Numbered from the stretch's first letter, positions 31,845 through 40,678 are shown. The stretch: 64,000 nucleotides of DNA from Pseudorhodoplanes sp. (GCA_019187085.1 JABARS010000004.1:124001-188000), one strand, 5' to 3'. The notes: generated by a model not told the origin, from the letters alone. Translations and numbers: made by a program.

Positions 31845-31863
31845 TATACCCTAGGGGGGTATA
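31845..31863. promoter_or_regulatory. CsoR-type operator between the Cu-ATPase and csoR
   Basis: TATACCCTAGGGGGGTATA is a near-perfect palindrome with the G/C tract and AT-rich flanks typical of CsoR/RcnR-family operators. It sits 23 bases upstream of the ATPase start and 9 bases upstream of the repressor start, so one bound repressor would block both. Confidence 0.85.
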
Positions 31864-31871
31864 TAACGGGC

Positions 31872-32147
31872 ATGCAGAAGCAAGCCAAGGCCAGGGTGCA
31901 AAAAAGACTGCAGCGGATCGAAGGCCAGGTGCGCGGGCTCTCGCGCATGGTCGAGGATGACCGCTATTGCATCGACATCGTGACGCAGATCGCCGCCGTG
32001 CGCGCTGCCCTGCGCGGTGTCGAGGAGGAAATCCTGCACGACCATGTGGCGCATTGCGTCGAGCATGCCATTGCCTCCGGCAACAAGACCGACCAGCGCC
32101 GCAAGGTCGCCGAATTGATCGATGTGCTGTCGCGGGCGAAACGATGA
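31872..32147 (+). CDS. csoR: CsoR/FrmR-family metal-sensing repressor
   Basis: 91 residues, all-helical. The Cu(I) ligand set of CsoR is visible as Cys33 (DDRYCIDIV), His58 and Cys62 ([11 protein letters not shown]). When copper binds, the tetramer releases DNA. The ATG at 31872 was chosen because the longer frame would place the operator inside the gene. The gene shares a palindromic operator with the divergent copper ATPase and overlaps the DUF488 gene by four bases. Confidence 0.9.
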   Translation: MQKQAKARVQKRLQRIEGQVRGLSRMVEDDRYCIDIVTQIAAVRAALRGVEEEILHDHVAHCVEHAIASGNKTDQRRKVAELIDVLSRAKR

Positions 32148-32569
32148 CCAAACAGCGGGTGAAGCGCGCTCCGGCGCGCGCAAAAGTGCGTAAAGCCAAA
32201 CGTCCCGCGCGGACAATGCTGCGCGTCAAGCGCGCTTACGATCCGCCGGCCGCCGCCGACGGCCTGCGCATCCTGATCGATCGCCTGTGGCCGCGCGGGA
32301 TCAGCAAGGAGGCGATGAAGCTCGATCTGTGGGCAAAGGAGATCTCGCCCTCGACCGCATTGCGGCAGTGGTACGGGCACAAGCCCGAGCGGCTCGCGGA
32401 GTTCCGGCGGCGCTATCGCGCCGAGCTTGCGGAGCAGAAGGATTCCCTCAAGGAGCTGCGCGCCAGACTGCGCGGGCACACCGCGACGCTCCTGACCGCC
32501 ACGCGCGAACTCGACCTCAGCCATGCCGGGGTGCTGTGCGAGGTGTTGCGCGGACGAAAGACGGGGTAG
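32144..32569 (+). CDS. DUF488 family protein in the copper locus
   Basis: 141 residues. A Lys/Arg-rich N-terminus of about 25 residues precedes the DUF488 core: VKRAYDPPAAADGLRILIDRLWPRGISKE and ALRQWYGHKPERLAEFRRRY. This is the YeaO-like subgroup, distinct from the protein at 6917-7363. It overlaps the csoR stop (ATGA), so it is co-transcribed and probably copper-responsive. No enzyme activity is known. Confidence 0.85.
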   Translation: MTKQRVKRAPARAKVRKAKRPARTMLRVKRAYDPPAAADGLRILIDRLWPRGISKEAMKLDLWAKEISPSTALRQWYGHKPERLAEFRRRYRAELAEQKDSLKELRARLRGHTATLLTATRELDLSHAGVLCEVLRGRKTG

Positions 32570-32615
32570 CCGTTCGTCTTCGCGAAAGCGAACGTAACGC
32601 CGCTGCGCCGGCCGG

Positions 32616-33638
32616 TCAGCCGAACAGTTTGCGCGCCAGCGCCGCGCCCTGGCCCAATGCGGCGAGCTTCGCCTCAGCGATGTCGCGGCGCATCGGGGCC
32701 ATGCCGCAATTGGTGCAGGCGACGATGCGCTCGCGCGGCACGTGGTTCATCGCTTCCTTGATGACGGCCGTGATGTCCTCCGGGGTCTCCACGGTGTCGG
32801 AGGCGACGTCGATGACGCCGACCAGGATGTCCTTGCCCTTGAGCAGCGCCAGCAGGCTCATCGGCACCTTCGAGTTGCGGCATTCGACCGAAACCTGGTC
32901 GATGCGGCTTGCGGCGAGCGCGGGAAATATCCGTTCGTATTGCCGCCATTCGCCGCCGAGCGTTTCCTTCCAGTCGACATTGGCCTTGATGCCGTAGCCG
33001 TAGCAGATGTGGACGGCGGTCTTGCAGGGCAGGCCCTGCGCGGCGCGCTCGAGCGCGGCGATGCCCCATTCCGGCACCTGGTCCATGAATACATTGAAGG
33101 CCGGCTCGTCGAACTGGATGACGTCGACGCCGTCGGCGGCGAGCGCGCGCGCCTCCTGATTGAGCAGCTCGGCGAAGGCGAACGCCATCTTCACTTGATC
33201 GCCGTAATGGCGGTCGGCGATGGTGTCGGAAATCGTCATCGGTCCGGGCAGGGTGAATTTCAGCTTGCGCTGCGTATGCGCGCGCGCGGCCTGCGCCTCC
33301 ATGGCATGGACGCGGCCCTTGAGGCGCAGCGCACCGGTCACCGTCGGCACCATCGCCTTGTAGCGGTCGCCGCGGATTCCCATCTCGACTTTGCTGTCGA
33401 AGTCGATGCCGTCGACGCATTCGAGAAAGCCGTGCACGAAATGCTGGCGCGCCTGCTCGCCGTCGGTGACGATGTCGATGCCGGCGTCCTCCTGGATCTT
33501 GAGTGCGAGCAGCGTCGCGTCGCGCTTTCCGGCGTCAAGCGCGCTGCCGCTCAAACGCCAGGGCGCCCACAGGCGATCGGGCTCGGCGAGCCATGCGGGT
33601 TTCGGCAGGCTTCCTGCGATACTTGTCTCGAACAGCAT
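32616..33638 (-). CDS. MetE-like (cobalamin-independent methionine synthase) C-terminal-domain protein
   Basis: 340 residues, corresponding to the catalytic C-terminal barrel of MetE only (COG0620, core-MetE). Zinc ligand candidates are His in HICYG and the Cys of CTNCGMAPM. The segments TLPGPMTISDTIADRHY and VIQFDEPAFNVF are typical. Lone C-terminal-type proteins use methyl donors other than methyltetrahydrofolate-triglutamate or act in related S-methyl transfers; which one applies here is unknown. ATG at MLFETSIAGSLPKP chosen by homology. Confidence 0.87.
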   Translation of the reverse strand: MLFETSIAGSLPKPAWLAEPDRLWAPWRLSGSALDAGKRDATLLALKIQEDAGIDIVTDGEQARQHFVHGFLECVDGIDFDSKVEMGIRGDRYKAMVPTVTGALRLKGRVHAMEAQAARAHTQRKLKFTLPGPMTISDTIADRHYGDQVKMAFAFAELLNQEARALAADGVDVIQFDEPAFNVFMDQVPEWGIAALERAAQGLPCKTAVHICYGYGIKANVDWKETLGGEWRQYERIFPALAASRIDQVSVECRNSKVPMSLLALLKGKDILVGVIDVASDTVETPEDITAVIKEAMNHVPRERIVACTNCGMAPMRRDIAEAKLAALGQGAALARKLFG

Positions 33639-33670
33639 TTTTCGATTCCAGCAATGATGATGGGGCGGTG

Positions 33671-34858
33671 TCAGACACGCCAATCATAGAGCCAATCGTA
33701 GCGTTCGCGCAGTTTTTCTCCGCCCAACGCCATCAAGGTCAGATTGCGGGCGAAGGCCAGTGGGCCGCCGAGATGATAGAGGTCGCCGGTCTTGCGGGCG
33801 GTGCGCTGCACGCGCGCCGTGCGCTTGCGGCGCCGGTGCTCGAAGCGGCGCAGCGCGGTCGCCACCGCCTCGTCCTTTTCGGAAAGGCATTTCGCAAGCG
33901 TCGCGCCGTCCTCGATCGCCATCGCCGCGCCCTGCGCGAGGAACGGCAGCATGGGATGGGCGGCGTCCCCGATCAGCGTCATGGCGCCGCGGCCCCAGGA
34001 AGGCAGCGGCGCGCAATCGAACAGCGACCATTTTAGCCATTCGTCCGGCACTTCGAGCAGCTCGCGCGCGGCGCGCGCCCAGCCGGTGGGCCCGAAAAGC
34101 CGCAACACCTCCTCGCGCCGGCCCGGCGTGCTCCAGCGCACGTGCTGCTCGCGGTCGACGACGATGGCGACGATGTTGATCCGGCGTCCGCCGCAGACCG
34201 GATAATGCACGAGATGCGCATCCTGCCCGAGCCACAGATGCACGATGGGCGCGCGGAACGCCTCGCGCACGCGCTCCGCGTCCACCAAAGCGCGCCAGGC
34301 AGTGCGGTTGCGGAATTGCGGGCGCGGCGTCTCGCCAAGGCGCGTGCGCAGCGTCGACCACACGCCGTCGGCGCCGACCAAAGCGATGCCGCGTTCGTTG
34401 CCGGCGGTGACGCCGTGACGCAGTTCGGCGGTGACGCCGTGGGCGTGCAGGGCGAAGTCGTGCACCTGCGTGCCCAGATGCAGCGCGATGTCGGGATTGG
34501 CTATTGCGGCCTCGTGCAGCACCGCCTGCAGGTCGCCGCGATGGATCACCCAATAGGGCGCGCCGTAGCGGAAGGAGACGTCGTCGAACGCGATGCGCGC
34601 GACCTCGCGGGCGCTCTGCGCAAGCCGGATCGAGACCGCCTGCGGCGCGACGATATGCGGCGCGAGCTTTTCGGTGAGTCCGAGTCCGGTGAGGACGCGG
34701 CTGGCATTGGGGGAAAGCTGGATGCCGGCGCCGACCTCCTCCAGCCGCTCGGCCTGCTCGCACAGGACGACGCGGAATTCATGGGCGGCAAGGGCGAGGG
34801 CGGCGGTCAGCCCGCCGATTCCGGCGCCGGCGACAATGATCGTTCGCGAGGCCGCCAC
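33671..34858 (-). CDS. FAD-dependent monooxygenase (salicylate hydroxylase-like)
   Basis: 395 residues from a GTG. Rossmann motif IIVAGAGIGGLTAALALAA is at 8-26, and the second FAD motif LIGDAAHPMLPFLAQGAAMAIEDGATLAKCL at about 280-310. It resembles single-component aromatic hydroxylases that use NAD(P)H and O2. It lies next to the MetE-like gene with a 32-base gap and upstream of a zinc-finger gene on the same strand. Substrate not inferable. Confidence 0.88.
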   Translation of the reverse strand: MAASRTIIVAGAGIGGLTAALALAAHEFRVVLCEQAERLEEVGAGIQLSPNASRVLTGLGLTEKLAPHIVAPQAVSIRLAQSAREVARIAFDDVSFRYGAPYWVIHRGDLQAVLHEAAIANPDIALHLGTQVHDFALHAHGVTAELRHGVTAGNERGIALVGADGVWSTLRTRLGETPRPQFRNRTAWRALVDAERVREAFRAPIVHLWLGQDAHLVHYPVCGGRRINIVAIVVDREQHVRWSTPGRREEVLRLFGPTGWARAARELLEVPDEWLKWSLFDCAPLPSWGRGAMTLIGDAAHPMLPFLAQGAAMAIEDGATLAKCLSEKDEAVATALRRFEHRRRKRTARVQRTARKTGDLYHLGGPLAFARNLTLMALGGEKLRERYDWLYDWRV

Positions 34859-34878
34859 CGCGCGCTATCGCGCTCTGC

Positions 34879-35127
34879 TCAGGCGCCGGCCGGTTCGCGC
34901 AGGGCGCATTCGGCCGGACGGGCATCGTGCGGGTCGAGGGCGGGATTGTAGCGGTACAGGGTCGAGCAATACGAGCAGATGATCTCGTTGTCGTCGCCCA
35001 TGTCGCAGAAGATGTGCGGATGGTCCATCGGCGGGGTCGCCCCCACGCACATGAACTCGCGGGCGCCGATTTCGATCACCGGAACGCCGGGATCGTTATG
35101 GAAATGCGGGACGACGTGATCGGCCAT
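34879..35127 (-). CDS. Zinc-finger (CHCC) domain protein, NDUFS6-like
   Basis: 82 residues with the zf-CHCC pattern Cys27, His38, Cys51 and Cys54 (REFMCVG...DHPHIFC...IICSYCSTLYRY). The family is homologous to mitochondrial complex I subunit NDUFS6 and common in alphaproteobacteria. Start fixed by homology at MADHVVPHFHND; the frame upstream is only shadow of the opposite-strand gene. Twenty bases separate it from the monooxygenase gene. Confidence 0.9.
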   Translation of the reverse strand: MADHVVPHFHNDPGVPVIEIGAREFMCVGATPPMDHPHIFCDMGDDNEIICSYCSTLYRYNPALDPHDARPAECALREPAGA

Positions 35128-35301
35128 GGCAGCATCCGCTAAGGGGTTTGGGGCGAGGTTCGCTCGCGGGCACCTTAACCAACGGCAGGAGTGAATCAAT
35201 CTCCCCCGGCGGATTTGTTGGCGAACCGTCTTCAGAATCCCCACATTCGGGGTCACAATGAACCGGATGCCGCCCGCGGCGCCTTGACCTTGGTCACAGC
35301 G

Positions 35302-36456
35302 ATGCCCCGTCTGAAACTGACCGTTTCCGGATTTCGCGCCTCCGGGGCCTCTGTCCGGCTCCTGATGATCGCGACCGGCATCTGCCTGATCGGGGCGCTG
35401 GCGCTCTTGCCGCATGCGCTCGATTCGGCGCGGCTGTTGGCGATCGAGGACGATCCGGCGGCGCTCGCCGACCGCAAGCTTGCGCAATCCTTCGACCGGC
35501 CGGCCGCCATCCGCGAGATCGACGCCGCGCTTGCCGCCGACGATCCCGAACTCGCCCGCTCCTTTGTGGACCTTGCGCGCGAGCGCGGGGTCGAACTGCC
35601 GAGCGACCTCGTCGAGAAGGCCGACGCCGCGGCCAAGGCCAGGAGCAGCCCGGCCGGCATGGCCACGCGCTTTGCGCACGGGCTGATCGTGGGCGAGCCG
35701 GACGACGTGGTGAGCCTTGCGGGAACCGCGCTCGGCGACCTGTTCGTCTTCGGCGACATCCGCGACGTGATCCGCGAGGGCGGGCGGATGGTGGCGGGGC
35801 AGAAGGCCGACCACCTGATCCTCGGCCTCGCGAGCGTCGGGATCGCGATCACCGCGGGGACCTATGCGACGCTCGGTGTCGGTGCGCCGGCGCGCATCGG
35901 CCTTTCGGTGATCAAGGCCGCGCGCAAGACCGGGCGGCTCGGCGCGCGCATGGGGGAAGCGGTGGCGCGCTCGCTGCGCGGAGTCGTCGACTGGCCGGTG
36001 ATGCGCAAGGGGCTTGCGTCGGCCTCCATCACCGAGCCCGCAATCGCCGTGCGCGCGGTGCGCGAGGCGGTCAAGGTCGAGAAGGCCGACAATCTGTTCC
36101 GTCTCACGCGCGACGTCGGGCGGGTGCAGACCAAGGCCGGCACGCGCGCGGCGCTCGACAGCCTCAAGGTCGCCGAAACTCCGCGCGACATGACGCGGGT
36201 GGCCAAGCTCGCCGAGAGCAAGGGCTCGCAGACGCGCGCGATCCTCAAGCTTCTCGGGCGCAGCGCGATCGCGCTGACGGTCGCGACCTTCGATCTCGTG
36301 CTGTGGATATTCTGGGCGGCGCTGCTGGTGCTCGGTTTCATCGTCTCCATGAAGCGCGCGGTCGAGCGCTCCACCGAGCGCCATCTGCTGCGCAGGAAGA
36401 CCCGCCGCCTCGCCGCGCAGGAGCGGCGCTTGGCAAGCGCGGGCGAGCGTGCTTAA
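35302..36456 (+). CDS. Hypothetical inner-membrane protein
   Basis: 384 residues. One helix at about 18-38, one or two weak helices around 170-195 (ILGLASVGIAITAGTYATLG), and a strong C-terminal helix (ALTVATFDLVLWIFWAALLVLGFIV) followed by a basic tail. The central part is charged and helical. I do not recognise the family; similar proteins occur as conserved hypotheticals in Bradyrhizobiaceae. The ATG at 35302 was chosen over longer starts because the upstream part has unnatural composition. Confidence 0.68.
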   Translation: MPRLKLTVSGFRASGASVRLLMIATGICLIGALALLPHALDSARLLAIEDDPAALADRKLAQSFDRPAAIREIDAALAADDPELARSFVDLARERGVELPSDLVEKADAAAKARSSPAGMATRFAHGLIVGEPDDVVSLAGTALGDLFVFGDIRDVIREGGRMVAGQKADHLILGLASVGIAITAGTYATLGVGAPARIGLSVIKAARKTGRLGARMGEAVARSLRGVVDWPVMRKGLASASITEPAIAVRAVREAVKVEKADNLFRLTRDVGRVQTKAGTRAALDSLKVAETPRDMTRVAKLAESKGSQTRAILKLLGRSAIALTVATFDLVLWIFWAALLVLGFIVSMKRAVERSTERHLLRRKTRRLAAQERRLASAGERA

Positions 36457-36489
36457 CGTCCGCCGCCGACAGTCTTCCATCGGACGCCA

Positions 36490-37242
36490 ATGCCGCATTT
36501 TCGCAACGACGACGTCGATATCGCCTATCTCGACGAGGGCGAAGGCGAACCCGTCGTGCTCGTGCACGGCTTCGCCTCGACCAAGGAGGTCAACTGGGTG
36601 CAGCCCGGCTGGGTATCGACGCTGACGCGCGCCGGCCGGCGCGCGATCGCGCTCGACAATCGCGGCCACGGCACGTCCGCCAAGCTCTACGAGCCCGCCG
36701 CCTATCACAGCGCGACCATGGCCGGGGACGTGCGCGCGCTGCTCGACCATCTTCGGATCGAGCGCGCCGACGTCATGGGCTATTCGATGGGCGCGCGCAT
36801 CACGGCGTTCCTGGCTTTCGCGCATCCGCAGCGCGTGCGCTCGGCGATCTTCGGCGGGCTCGGCATCAAGCTGGTCGACGGCGTCGGCCTGCCGGAGGAC
36901 ATCGCGCTCGCGCTCGAGGCGCCCGCGCTCGAAGACGTCGCCGATACGACCGGGCGCATGTTCCGCGCCTTCGCCGACCAGACGAAATCCGACCGCCGTG
37001 CGCTTGCCGCCTGCATCCGCGGCTCGCGCCAGACGCTGTCGCGCGAGCAGGTGGCGCGGATCGCCCCGCCGGTGCTGGTCGCGGTCGGCACCAACGACGC
37101 GATCGCGGGCTCCGCGCAGGCGCTGGCGGCGCTGATCCCCGGCGCCCGCGCGCTCGACATTCCCGGCCGCGACCACATGCTTGCCGTCGGCGACAAGGTC
37201 TATAAAGCCGGCGTCCTGGAATTCCTGCAACAGCGGCCCTGA
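36490..37242 (+). CDS. Alpha/beta hydrolase
   Basis: 250 residues with the alpha/beta hydrolase fold: oxyanion loop LVHGFAS at about 24-30, nucleophile Ser99 in GYSMGA, and the acid Asp in GTNDAI. The catalytic His lies in the GRDHML segment near residue 226. Substrate unknown. It is 4 bases upstream of a second hydrolase gene, but the two share little sequence beyond the fold. Confidence 0.88.
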   Translation: MPHFRNDDVDIAYLDEGEGEPVVLVHGFASTKEVNWVQPGWVSTLTRAGRRAIALDNRGHGTSAKLYEPAAYHSATMAGDVRALLDHLRIERADVMGYSMGARITAFLAFAHPQRVRSAIFGGLGIKLVDGVGLPEDIALALEAPALEDVADTTGRMFRAFADQTKSDRRALAACIRGSRQTLSREQVARIAPPVLVAVGTNDAIAGSAQALAALIPGARALDIPGRDHMLAVGDKVYKAGVLEFLQQRP

Positions 37243-37246
37243 ACCG

Positions 37247-38167
37247 ATGACCCGTCACGTTTCGCCTCAGACCACGACCTTCACCGGCGCATCCGGCAAC
37301 CGGCTGGTGGCCGACATTTTCGGCGATCGCGGGCCGCCGGTGCTGCTGGCGCATGGCGGCGGGCAGACCCGCTACGCCTGGGGCGCGACCGCGGCCGCCA
37401 TCGCGCGCACCGGCCATGTCGCCTATGCCATCGATCAGCGCGGACACGGCGATTCCGAATGGGTGGCCGACGGCGCTTATGCGTTCGAGAATTTCGCGGC
37501 CGATCTTACCGCGGTGGCCACGCGCCTGACGGCGGATTGCGGTCACGCGCCGGTCGCCATCGGCGCTTCGCTCGGCGGCATCGCCTCGCTATTGGCCGAA
37601 GGCGAGGCGGCGCGCGCCGGCCGCAGCCTGCTCGCCGCGCTCGTGCTCGTCGACATCGCCCCGCGCGTCGACGGCGCCGGCGTCGAGCGCATCCAGGACT
37701 TCATGCGCGCGCATGCCAGGGAAGGCTTCGCCACGATCGAGGACGCCGCCCAGGCTGTCGCCGACTATCTGCCCCACCGGCCGCGGCCCAAGAGCACGGC
37801 CGGCCTGAAGAAGAATTTGCGCCTGTCGCCGGACGGCCGCTGGCGCTGGCACTGGGATCCGCGCTTCATGGACGGGCCGGGCAGCGTGCGCGGCAATCGC
37901 GAGCGGACCGAGGCCATGCTGGTGGAGGCGGCACGCCGCCTGCGCATTCCGACTTTGCTCGTGCGCGGCGGCTCCTCCGAGCTGGTGCACGAGGCGCATG
38001 TGAAGGAATTTCTCGCGCTGGCGCCGCACGCCGAATACACCGACGTGAGCGGCGCCCGTCATATGGTCGCGGGCGACCAGAACGACGATTTCTCCGTCGC
38101 CGTGATCGATTTCCTGGGCCGCCTCGATCGCAGGGCGGCCATGCAGTCAGCGATATTTTCACAATAA
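37247..38167 (+). CDS. Alpha/beta hydrolase (second of a pair)
   Basis: 306 residues. Oxyanion loop LLAHGGGQTRYAW and nucleophile Ser in GASLGG (about 108) are present, as is the C-terminal His in SGARHMV. The segment VLVDIAPRVDGAGVERIQDFM and the cap domain resemble bromoperoxidase-like or epoxide-hydrolase-like members. Start placed at the ATG four bases after the previous stop, so the two hydrolases are translationally coupled. Confidence 0.87.
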   Translation: MTRHVSPQTTTFTGASGNRLVADIFGDRGPPVLLAHGGGQTRYAWGATAAAIARTGHVAYAIDQRGHGDSEWVADGAYAFENFAADLTAVATRLTADCGHAPVAIGASLGGIASLLAEGEAARAGRSLLAALVLVDIAPRVDGAGVERIQDFMRAHAREGFATIEDAAQAVADYLPHRPRPKSTAGLKKNLRLSPDGRWRWHWDPRFMDGPGSVRGNRERTEAMLVEAARRLRIPTLLVRGGSSELVHEAHVKEFLALAPHAEYTDVSGARHMVAGDQNDDFSVAVIDFLGRLDRRAAMQSAIFSQ

Positions 38168-38189
38168 GGGCAGAAAAATCACCCATCTT

Positions 38190-38204
38190 TAGAATATTAT
38201 TCTA
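38190..38204. promoter_or_regulatory. AT-rich palindrome upstream of cysE
   Basis: TAGAATATTATTCTA is a perfect 15-base palindrome in an otherwise GC-rich region, 82 bases before the cysE start. It resembles the Irr/Fur-type iron-control motif (TTTAGAA-N3-TTCTAAA) but its spacer is two bases longer, so the cognate regulator is unclear. It could overlap a promoter -10 box (TATTAT). Confidence 0.45.
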
Positions 38205-38219
38205 CGTAATCCCCATTTC

Positions 38220-38273
38220 AGGCTGGCGTTCGTCTCCCAACGGCTATATGTCTCGAACAAATCGCGCCAGCCT
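38220..38273 (+). promoter_or_regulatory. Long stem-loop in the cysE leader
   Basis: AGGCTGGCG (38220-38228) pairs exactly with CGCCAGCCT (38265-38273) across a 36-base loop with inner CGTT/AACG pairing. The right arm ends four bases before the GGAGG ribosome binding site of cysE, so it could control translation or RNA stability. I do not recognise a known riboswitch class in it. Confidence 0.4.
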
Positions 38274-38286
38274 CGTGGAGGTCTCA

Positions 38287-39108
38287 ATGGGCACGCAATC
38301 CATCAAGCCGAGCGGTTCGCTCGACAAGCTCGATCCGGTCTGGGCGCGCCTGCGCAGCGAAGCCGACGATGTCGTGCGCGCGGAGCCGGAACTCGCGACC
38401 TTCATCTATTCCACCATCCTGCACCACGACACGCTGGAGGCGGCGGTGGTGCATCGCGTGTCGGAGCGCCTCGATCATGCCGACGTCTCCGCCGAACTGA
38501 TCCGGCAGGCCTATGCCGACGCGCTGGAGGACGACCCGGCCATCGGCCACGCCTTCCGCGCCGACATCGTGGCGACTGTGGACCGCGATCCGGCCGCCGC
38601 GCGCTTCATCGAGCCGGTGCTCTATTTCAAAGGCTTCCACGCCATCGTCACCCATCGCCTGGCGTACTGGCTGCACCGGCGCGGGCGGCGCGACTTTGCG
38701 CTCTATCTGCAGAGCCGCTCCTCGGCGGTCTTCCAGTGTGACATCAACCCGGCGGCGCGGATCGGCCGTGGCATTTTCCTCGATCATGCGACCGGGCTCG
38801 TGGTCGGCGAGACCGCGGTGATCGACGACGACGTCTCCATCCTGCACGGCGTCACGCTCGGGGGGACCGGCAAGGCCGGCGGCGACCGCCATCCGAAAAT
38901 CCGCCGCGGCGTGCTGATCGGGGCCGGCGCCAAGATTCTCGGCAATATCGAGGTCGGCCATTGCGCCCGTGTCGCGGCGGGTTCCGTTGTGATCAAGCCT
39001 GTGCCAAATAACGTCACGGTTGCCGGCGTGCCGGCGCGCGTGGTCGGTACCGCGGGATGCCCGGAGCCCTCGCGCCACATGGACATGATGTTCGAAGCCG
39101 GATCGTGA
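38287..39108 (+). CDS. cysE: Serine O-acetyltransferase
   Basis: 273 residues. The helical N-terminal domain precedes a left-handed beta-helix built of hexapeptide repeats (about 155-245), with FLDHATGLVVGETAVI, LHGVTLGGTGKAGGDRHPKI and GAGAKILGNIEVG. These are CysE catalytic and CoA-binding signatures. It makes O-acetyl-serine from serine and acetyl-CoA in cysteine synthesis. TGGAGG precedes the ATG. The leader contains a long stem-loop and an AT-rich palindrome, suggesting regulation. Confidence 0.96.
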   Translation: MGTQSIKPSGSLDKLDPVWARLRSEADDVVRAEPELATFIYSTILHHDTLEAAVVHRVSERLDHADVSAELIRQAYADALEDDPAIGHAFRADIVATVDRDPAAARFIEPVLYFKGFHAIVTHRLAYWLHRRGRRDFALYLQSRSSAVFQCDINPAARIGRGIFLDHATGLVVGETAVIDDDVSILHGVTLGGTGKAGGDRHPKIRRGVLIGAGAKILGNIEVGHCARVAAGSVVIKPVPNNVTVAGVPARVVGTAGCPEPSRHMDMMFEAGS

Positions 39109-39132
39109 TGCGGCGCGGATTGGGAGAACGAC

Positions 39133-39342
39133 GTGGACGTACAGGAAATAAAGAAACTCGACGCCTATCTGAAACGCGTTTTCAACAATCCGCAGCTTCG
39201 CGTGGTGCCCCGGCCCAAGAAGGATGATTCCGCCGAGGTCTATATCGGCGAGGAATTCATCGGCGTGCTGTTCGTCGACGACGAGGACGGCGACAAGTCC
39301 TACAATTTCTCGATGGCGATCCTCGACACCGATCTCGACTGA
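39133..39342 (+). CDS. DUF3126 family protein
   Basis: 69 residues from a GTG with GGGAGAAC upstream. The sequence VQEIKKLDAYLKRVFNNPQLRVVPRPKKDDSAEVYIGEEFIGVLFVDDEDGDKSYNF matches the small alphaproteobacterial family DUF3126. No function is known. It follows cysE by 24 bases and is likely in the same transcript, an arrangement common in the order. Confidence 0.9.
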   Translation: MDVQEIKKLDAYLKRVFNNPQLRVVPRPKKDDSAEVYIGEEFIGVLFVDDEDGDKSYNFSMAILDTDLD

Positions 39343-39371
39343 GCCGGCGGCCGCAGCGGCGGTGCGGACGG

Positions 39372-40100
39372 TCAGGTCGCGCCGGCGCGCAGGCTCTTGA
39401 CGAGCTGGTTGAGGCCGTTGGCGACGCGGCGCCAGTCTTCGAGCCAGATGCGCGGGAAGCGCACGGTGATGTCGGCGGAGCCGACGCGCGCGTCGTACAG
39501 GCAGATGCCGAGCGTCGGGCCCGGGCCGTCGCTGGTGCAGCGGGTCACGAAGCCGTCGGCCGAAGCGGAATCATAGATCAGATCCTCGCCCTGATAGGGC
39601 GTGCCGTCGCGGAACGGCCGCGCCGCGAGCCCGCCGGGGCCCGTGCCGATACGGGTGTCGAGGTAGCGCGGATAGATCGTGCGCACCCGGTCGGCCGGCG
39701 ACATCGCGTTGTCGCTGGCGACGATGGTCATGAACACGCGGTCGAGCGCGTGCGCGGACGCGACCGGAGCAAGGCGCACCGCCGGATCCGGCGGCTGCAG
39801 CGACGGCCACAGGAAGGCGAGGTCGAGGCGCTCGTGCGTGCCGGCGCGACGCTGCACGCGCTGGCGGATGGCGGCCGGCGGCACGTTGAAGCTGACGCCG
39901 GCGACCACGACCGGGATCGACGGCGCATCGGGGGAGACCGGCGGGGCGGGCCAGCGCGGCCACAGCACATAGGCGATATAGGCGGTGACCGCGATCACCA
40001 TGCCGAGCAGCAAGGCGGCCGGCAGCGCGAGCAGGTGGCGCGCGGCGCGGCGGTCCGCCCGCGAGACGGGATGGCCATGAAAGCTGCGTGCGACCGCCAT
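39372..40100 (-). CDS. Conserved hypothetical membrane-anchored protein
   Basis: 242 residues with one N-terminal helix (LLALPAALLLGMVIAVTAYIAYVLWP, about 23-48) and a periplasmic domain of about 190 residues. The latter has PSIPVVVAGVSFNVPPAAIRQRVQRRAGTHERLDLAFLWPSL and a mid-region Cys pair (TRC, ICLYDARVG). Similar single-pass proteins are frequent in Bradyrhizobiaceae without known function. It converges on the DUF3126 gene. Confidence 0.75.
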   Translation of the reverse strand: MAVARSFHGHPVSRADRRAARHLLALPAALLLGMVIAVTAYIAYVLWPRWPAPPVSPDAPSIPVVVAGVSFNVPPAAIRQRVQRRAGTHERLDLAFLWPSLQPPDPAVRLAPVASAHALDRVFMTIVASDNAMSPADRVRTIYPRYLDTRIGTGPGGLAARPFRDGTPYQGEDLIYDSASADGFVTRCTSDGPGPTLGICLYDARVGSADITVRFPRIWLEDWRRVANGLNQLVKSLRAGAT

Positions 40101-40281
40101 GATGCGTCTTCCGTCACCGGGCGCTGCGAATCAACGCGACTATGACATGGGCGATTCCGCCGGAAAGCCGGTGCGGCGAAAAATATCCTCCGGGCGTCCT
40201 TAACCCTTTTTTTACGAAGCGCTGGCGGCCGCTTCGGCGCTTTGCCAAGGAAGAGCGTTGGTTGCGTGCCGGAGTTGCGTG

Positions 40282-40614
40282 ATGTCGCCCGAGGCGTTGA
40301 ATTCATTGCTGGTTCTGTCGTTCGGCTTCGCCTTCGCGGGCGTCCTGTCGACCGGCTATCAGCTCCTGACGGCGCAACCGCCGAGCTTCCTGATCCTGGG
40401 CGACGGCGCACGGCCCAAGGCGGTGGCGAGCGTCCTGTTCCTGGTCTTCGCCGCTCCCTTCATCATCATGCGCAACACCGTGCGCGGCCGGCGTCTGCAG
40501 GGCCGCGGTTTTTTCCCGGCCATGATCGCGACGCTGGTTGCCGGCTTCTGGGCGCTGATGTCGGGCACCGTGCTGCTGATGGCGCTGCAGGTGGTCGGGA
40601 TCGTCCACCTCTAG
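40282..40614 (+). CDS. Small membrane protein, DUF6949-like
   Basis: 110 residues with three hydrophobic helices (SLLVLSFGFAFAGVLSTGYQLL, VASVLFLVFAAPFIIMRNTVRG, MIATLVAGFWALMSGTVLLMALQ). The pattern LTAQPPSFLIL...RPKAVASV resembles the DUF6949 family as I remember it. The ATG at 40282 has a GGAG about eight bases upstream; a TTG eight codons earlier is also in frame. Function unknown. Confidence 0.75.
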   Translation: MSPEALNSLLVLSFGFAFAGVLSTGYQLLTAQPPSFLILGDGARPKAVASVLFLVFAAPFIIMRNTVRGRRLQGRGFFPAMIATLVAGFWALMSGTVLLMALQVVGIVHL

Positions 40615-40640
40615 TTTTTCCTGCCTGCGACAACCCGCCC

Positions 40641-40678
40641 AAAAAAGGTGCGGCCGGCCTTGGGGGAAGGCCGGCCGC
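40641..40678 (-). terminator. Intrinsic terminator of the transglutaminase-like peptidase gene
   Basis: Twelve-bp stem GCGGCCGGCCTT / AAGGCCGGCCGC (40650-40661, 40667-40678) with a five-base loop. Plus-strand AAAAAA at 40641-40646 makes the U-tract on the minus strand. It lies about 80 bases beyond the stop codon at 40757, giving a long 3' UTR. Confidence 0.85.

Noticed and set aside
34879-37230. 783-residue minus-strand frame
   Set aside because: Only the last 82 residues match a family (zinc finger); the remainder is antisense to the membrane protein and hydrolase genes.
38190-38204. Canonical Irr/ICE iron-control element upstream of cysE
   Set aside because: The palindrome has a spacer two bases longer than the ICE consensus; kept as an unassigned operator.
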